In this document: piece after piece, positions 59,516 to 64,000 of the stretch
Position numbering within the stretch: position 1 is the first letter of the stretch
How the letters are laid out: every line of letters begins with the position of its first letter
NCBI GenBank assembly: GCA_028095005.1
Contig: CM051460.1
Coordinates: forward strand, 79,439,676-79,503,675
Origin: Rhynchospora pubera
Taxonomy: Eukaryota > Streptophyta > Magnoliopsida > Poales > Cyperaceae
Direction of reading: 5' to 3'
Length of the DNA: 64,000 nucleotides
Made by a program: the position numbers and the translations under genes
Notes under the pieces: model-generated
Database searches by the model: none
What the model saw: the letters and a program-made list of their open reading frames with translations, nothing else
Told to the model about the DNA's origin: nothing

Positions 59516-59815
59516 GGAAATTGATTACTGTCATTTCCAGTTTTGTCATTCCTACCCATCGCTAAATATAAAGTGAACATATACAACAAATAAAGTGAAC
59601 ATATAGACGATCTAAGTGAACATATACAAACAAATAAGTTCAATGAAAATAAGTTGAATATGCATGTAAACTTCTGAACAAGTGATGACAACACGTATTT
59701 GTTTGTAAGTGTTTATTTAATTCGTCTATATGTTCACCTTATTTATTGTATATGGTCACTTTGTATTTAGCGATGGCTGGGATGGTATATTTGTCGATGA
59801 CACTTATAATTCCTG
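59516..59815 (-). mobile_element. MULE-like MITE family 1, copy C, 9-bp TSD
   Basis: This 300-bp copy is inverted relative to copies A and B. It starts GGAAATTGATTACTGTC and ends GACACTTATAATTCCTG. AATAAAATG flanks it at 59507-59515 and 59816-59824. Confidence 0.88.
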
Positions 59816-60059
59816 AATAAAATGGCTACAGCCTTTAATAAGAAAGAAAATCTTGATTAAAGGAATGTAAAAGCAAATAAGAACTATCAGCAAACAAATA
59901 ATTCTAATTTATAGTTACAGCGCAGAGATACCTTGAGGATTATAAAATCAGTCTTTATATAATTAGTACGATCAGTAGCTAGGCTATTGCAGAACCAATT
60001 TCATTGTAAAAAAACAAGTAATTTTCATTGTACAGCACAATAAACTTGATGAAAATTCA

Positions 60060-60470
60060 CTAGGGTTTGGTGAGTTGTGATTCAGGGACAAGCTTAGAAG
60101 GCTGATTGGCATCGGGCATGTAGCGCATCTCACTCATGTTGGGCGACTCAACAAACAGCATAGTGAACTCCCCAACCTTTTCAACTGAACCCCTTTTACC
60201 GGCACGCAACAGCAACTTGTTTTTGTGCCTTGAGAAAATGCCTTTGCTGATGCGGATGATATCGCCAGGTTGAAAGGCCTCGCACTCATCCCCCCACATC
60301 TGGAAATTCACGCAAGCTGTTTCATCCGCAACAAGAGCAACACATGTTTTTGTTTTCTCCTTGCCTTCTTCAATGGTATTTCCTTTCTCCACAAGGATAA
60401 CTGTTGCATTGATGGAATTAGAGGCTGCAGGAGTCAGGTCTTTGAGCTTCATCCAGCTTTGCTTCTGCAT
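60060..60470 (-). CDS. OB-fold nucleic-acid-binding protein (SOSS-B-like)
   Basis: 136 aa from the ATG at 60470 to TAG at 60060-60062, starting MQKQSWMKLKDLTPAASNSI. Strands and loops of an OB-fold follow: NATVILVEKGN, TCVALVADETACVNFQMWGD, FQPGDIIRISKGIFSRHKNK, LLLRAGKRGSVEKVGEF. This is the plant family annotated as SOSS complex subunit B homolog or OB-fold-like nucleic-acid-binding protein. Animal SOSS-B binds single-stranded DNA at breaks; the plant role is not settled. A splice acceptor (GCTAGGCAG) lies just upstream at about 60483, and a non-coding first exon is likely near 61070-61250. The frame is open for four codons before this ATG, so an upstream start through splicing is possible but I saw no in-frame ATG. 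Confidence 0.85.
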   Translation of the reverse strand: MQKQSWMKLKDLTPAASNSINATVILVEKGNTIEEGKEKTKTCVALVADETACVNFQMWGDECEAFQPGDIIRISKGIFSRHKNKLLLRAGKRGSVEKVGEFTMLFVESPNMSEMRYMPDANQPSKLVPESQLTKP

Positions 60471-61250
60471 TTTATCATACACCTGCCTAGCACTGGCATG
60501 TTATGTTAAAGGTTCAGAAACCATACTGAGTCAACATGTTTTTGTTAGAATAAACTGAAAATTTAAATTGAAACTCAAGGAAGAAATTTGGAATTCCAAT
60601 TCAATTACAGTCATTAGATTTCTCTTCACAAGTTCCATTGAGATGAAGTGAAGAGAATCCCAAATTGATGTTAATATAGGTTAGGTGCTTTGTTTAACAG
60701 CAAATTAGTTAGAAAAAACGTGTAATAGATCAGAGAAGCTTTCCTGTATTATTAGAAAATAGTTGGTGGCCAAATTAGTTAGAAAGCATGCATGTGAAAA
60801 CCCATCAGCATGTTTACCCAATATAATAGTTAATTTATGAGTTTTCTGGTAAGAAGTAAAAAACTCAAACAGACAGGGTTAACAATCCTAGTTGCCAAAG
60901 AAATTTAAAATATTCGATAATGAAAGAGGCATGCTAGCAAATTTGCTAACATTAATTGCCAAAACTAAACACTAATTTTCCTCTACCCCCTTCTAATTAC
61001 TGTTCCAAAATTTGTAGAACAATCATGAACCTGTGAGTAAGAATAGGGATTGAACAAGAAGTTATGTACCTTATAACTCAGTAACCTCTTTCTCTTGTAG
61101 GCTGCACACTTCAAATGTTGATTCAACGGCTTGACACTAGCGCTCAGTGACAGTGTCGCTTGTAATCTCAGCCGCAGATGTTGATTCAACGGTAGAGATG
61201 TTAGCTTGAAGAAGAGAAGAATTGCCTTGATGGAGCCACGAAGGCAGCTG
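60471..61250 (-). promoter_or_regulatory. Probable 5' UTR exon and intron of the OB-fold gene
   Basis: Minus-strand donor GAGTTATAAG then GTACATAAC at about 61071 pairs with the acceptor at about 60483, giving an intron near 590 bp. The putative exon contains two copies of CCGTTGAATCAACAT about 66 bp apart. No ATG-initiated frame runs through it. Confidence 0.5.
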
Positions 61251-61679
61251 CCGAGGGAAGAAAAGTTTCGTTTTGTCCACTTAAAAATTTAGAAATTGAT
61301 GAGAGGGTCCAAGATTTATTTGCTCTCCTGAAAGCTTTGCCTACCAAATGAAACCAGTCAATGAAACACACAAAACACATACTGCTACAAGTAGATATAA
61401 CCAATACCAATGCCATTATTCTTTAAACCAAATGAACCAGTTGTAGCCATATTTTCTACCAGAATTTTGATTATTGTAGTCAAAAGTGGGACTCCCCCCC
61501 CCCCCAACAAACACACACACACATAAAATATATATTTCAAATACCCATGAAGAAACTAAAATATTCTTTTAAAATGCTTCAACAAAAAGGTATATTAGTT
61601 AAGAAAATGCTGTCAACATTGTCAAGTGATTGCTTACTCATTTGCTTATTTGCATACCTTGTTTTTTTACTTCCTGCAG
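61251..61679. other. Intergenic with C-tract and CA repeat
   Basis: 61495-61505 is a run of C followed by an ACACAC tract. No gene. The end TTCCTGCAG is the acceptor of the kinase fragment. Confidence 0.5.
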
Positions 61680-62138
61680 TTATGCTTCTACCTCACAAAT
61701 CACAGAGAAAATGGACGTATATTGTTTTGGAGTTGTTCTACTTTAAATTATAACAGGGAAATCCCCCATCCTTCAAGAGGACCAGCGCTTGATTCAATTT
61801 GTACATCAAAGTCTATCAAAAGGAAAGATATAAAGTATAGTGGACCCAAAGATGAGGGACCAATACAACATAAACTCTATCTGGAAGGTTGCTGACCTAG
61901 AACTCTCGTGCACCAACCACCCTGCCAAGAGGCCTGACATGACAGCAGTTGTCACAGAGCTCAACGAAACCCTAAATCTAGAAATGTATACCATGGAAAT
62001 AATAGTGTGGCTTCAGTGGACATATGCCTGTATAGCAAAAACGATTATCCTACTGTTAGTGAGGTCCATAGCAGAAATCTTGAGATGGCACGTGTTGAGG
62101 ATATGCAGCCACCTGATTATGGTCCTTCGGCAAGATAA
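61680..62138 (+). pseudogene. Last exon of a leucine-rich-repeat receptor kinase, decayed
   Basis: After an intact acceptor (TTCCTGCAG) the frame reads YASTSQITEKMDVYCFGVVL (kinase subdomain IX), then TAA at 61744 where Glu is expected, ITGKSPILQEDQRLIQFVHQ, a second TAA at 61831, SIVDPKM, NINSIWKVADLELSC and KRPDMTAVVTELNETLNLE (subdomain XI). A frameshift near 61990 then gives NNSVASVDICLYSKND and the tail DYGPSAR. The order matches the malectin/LRR-I receptor-kinase class. The catalytic loop and all upstream exons are missing, so this is a relic, not a kinase. Confidence 0.85.
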
Positions 62139-62577
62139 ATATCACTTAAAACAGTACTGTGCTGTATATTTGTGTGTTCAATCTTGTCATTTGGTTTGTT
62201 TGATACAAAATCAGATATTAAATTGTTGATTCGACTTGTTATAAAAACGGTGGGGCAGTTTGTTACAGTAACTAAAGCATTACTCGTATTCGGACCTTTT
62301 GTGAGGTTCGAAATTAGAGAATGGAACTTATTGTATTATATGTTGTTAAGAAGATCTACACTCTGTTATGCTGATATAGTGGAACAATTTCCTTCTATTG
62401 CAAGTTTGCATACACAGCTAGTAATTACAACTGATCAAAGTCATCAAACATCTTATAATTTGAACATAATATGGAATATTTTGACAACGAGGAGTCTGAA
62501 TCACTTCCAAATTTGCATGGTTGTAAGTAATCTTCAGATGTACTCTTTTGATTCTTCTTTTCATTTTTTATCTATTA
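62139..62577. other. Intergenic, nothing recognised
   Basis: An open stretch on the plus strand reaches about 130 codons but its composition is AT-rich and without motifs. Probably the 3' flank of the dead kinase. Confidence 0.5.
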
Positions 62578-62982
62578 GAGTTTAGCTACGGTGAGTCGCG
62601 ACTCGCGGACCCTCAGGTGAGTCGCGACCAAAACTCCTAGATCTAGATCAAAATGACCGATCCAAACCGTCCAATACGATCTCCCTATTGAAATCTCCGT
62701 GCAAACCAAATTTTTTATTTTTTCGAAATTTTTAAGTATTTTTTTTCGGATTTTTAAAAACTGATGTTTTTGAATGGTTCAGAACCAATTAGATTAACGA
62801 TTTTCTAAAATTTCAAAAAAATACTTAAAAATTTCGAAAAAATAAAAAATTCGGTCTATATGGAGATTTCAATAGGGAGATCATATTGGACGGTTTGGAT
62901 CGGTCATTTTGATCTAGATCTAGGAGTTTTGGTCGCAACTCACCGGAGAGTCCGTGAGTCGCGACTCACCGTAGCTAAACTC
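62578..62982. mobile_element. Foldback MITE, GATCCAAA family, best-preserved copy
   Basis: Perfect outer inverted repeat GAGTTTAGCTACGGTGAGTC and its complement, GACTCACCGTAGCTAAACTC-type right end. Inner arms are ACCGATCCAAACCGTCCAAT and GGACGGTTTGGATCGGTC. CTATTA lies on both sides (62572-62577 and 62983-62988). Confidence 0.85.
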
Positions 62983-64000
62983 CTATTATCTAACATAGGT
63001 AGGTACAAGTATTTAAAAAAATACTTTAAAAGTTAGTGTGCCATCTTGCGATTTCCATTACAGCTGTAGGAACAGATCCAGTGAGATAGTTACTGGACAA
63101 ATCTCTGTATAAAAGGTATCATATCAAAAGGTACCATAATACTTGGCACTGAACAGCCAAGTATTAACATCTGAATTTCAGTCTCCAACTTATTTCCAAA
63201 AATACCCTCCATCTATGGCATAAGATAAATAGCCAAATATAAAACAAAATTGAGCTTTGAAAGGCCAGTGCTTGAAGCTATGGAGGTATAATATTATGGT
63301 TTCTTATTGCAATTTCTTAACCCAATTCAAGATCAAGAGGTTGCAGCTTTTTGTTTTTGCATCAATTATCTCACTCAAAAAGTAATAAACCCAAAATACT
63401 TCAGTAAAGCAAATAACATTAGATGATTAATCGAACAAATAAAAAAAATAGAAAAGGGTGGTAAATTTTAATACCTAAAACAGATGCCCTTAACGGGGAG
63501 TAATGATCTATTTATGGCCATGTTGTGCAATTTCTGAGATTGCTAATTATACCTTTACTTCTTCAAATTTTAATTATCTATAGACTATAGACTAAATTAA
63601 TAATATGCAGCTAGAACCATATAACAATAAATGTATAAATTAAAAAAATGTCATATACAACAATAGCTATGTCAATAACTTGTATAAAAAAATAAAATAA
63701 CCTGGAAAAAGCCAAAAGAATTACTTGAATTTCGAGACAATTTTTTTGCGTACACTGCTAGCATGAATGCCCATCAGACCATCTCATTTTTGCTTCCTCG
63801 CAAAAAGCTCAATAAACAGTTTGTGCGCACATAAACCGTGTTCCTACGGTGAAGTAAAATTTGATAAATATAAAAAAAAATTATAGGTATTATTTTTTCT
63901 ATTGATGAAGTATGAAAAATTAGCAAACTGTGTTTAACAATTGTTGCTATCAACAAAACAAATTTGAAAATTGTCATAATTGTTTTAAAAGACCTATCAG
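62983..64000. other. Intergenic, nothing recognised
   Basis: AT-rich DNA to the end of the window. No exon, element end or structured repeat was found. Confidence 0.5.

Noticed and set aside
60471..60482. Start of the OB-fold protein at 60482
   Set aside because: That codon is GTG and follows a splice acceptor directly; the first ATG is at 60470.
61840..62229. 129-codon frame taken as a small gene
   Set aside because: Its first part is the kinase subdomain XI of a dead receptor kinase; the frame then shifts out of the homologous tail.

Overview
The window is AT-rich nuclear DNA from a flowering plant, most likely a eudicot. The genes are spliced with GT-AG introns, encode plant families (mTERF, SERAT serine acetyltransferase, RGG-type RNA-binding protein, rhamnogalacturonan lyase, leucine-rich-repeat receptor kinase), and lie far apart among nested retrotransposons and many small DNA transposons. 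I could not identify the species from sequence alone.

Layout. 1-10.8 kb has no intact gene. It holds a 2.5 kb solo LTR (3139-5643), foldback MITEs, three 86-bp tandem repeats beside a cluster of TGACGTCA-like motifs, an orphan promoter plus first exon on the minus strand (8399-8783), and a 5'-truncated LINE with a 14-bp target-site duplication (TSD). 10.8-13.8 kb is an intact six-exon RGG/hyaluronan-mRNA-binding gene (353 aa). 16.7-34.4 kb is a tandem duplication of an intronless mTERF gene. Copy 1 is a pseudogene split by a 9.67 kb minus-strand Copia-type LTR retrotransposon with no long ORF. Copy 2 (30984-32150, 388 aa) is intact. 34.7-35.3 kb is the 3' end of a rhamnogalacturonan lyase gene. 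35.8-47.3 kb is transposon-dominated, with hAT-like and MULE-like MITEs and an old LINE invaded by two solo LTRs and a MITE. 47.4-58.6 kb is a second tandem duplication carrying two apparently functional serine acetyltransferase genes. 60.06-61.25 kb is a small OB-fold nucleic-acid-binding gene on the minus strand. 61.7-62.1 kb is the decayed last exon of a receptor-like kinase.

Functional themes. The SERAT pair makes O-acetylserine, the carbon skeleton for cysteine, and both copies keep the catalytic Asp/His pair and the C-terminal Ile that docks O-acetylserine(thiol)lyase. The mTERF protein is probably organellar. The RGG and OB-fold proteins are predicted nucleic-acid binders. There is no operon logic. 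The regional story is tandem gene duplication followed by different fates: both SERATs kept, one mTERF lost.

The most useful observations are exact TSDs that delimit at least fourteen insertions: four LTR insertions (one full-length element and three solo LTRs), one LINE, three hAT-like or 8-bp-TSD elements, and at least seven MULE-like MITEs with 9-10 bp TSDs. I saw no CRISPR array, tRNA, rRNA or organellar DNA and no convincing wholly new system. The best candidates for undescribed elements are the non-coding Copia-like element, the 973-bp element at 32529-33501 and the 834-bp repeat-cored element at 36559-37392.
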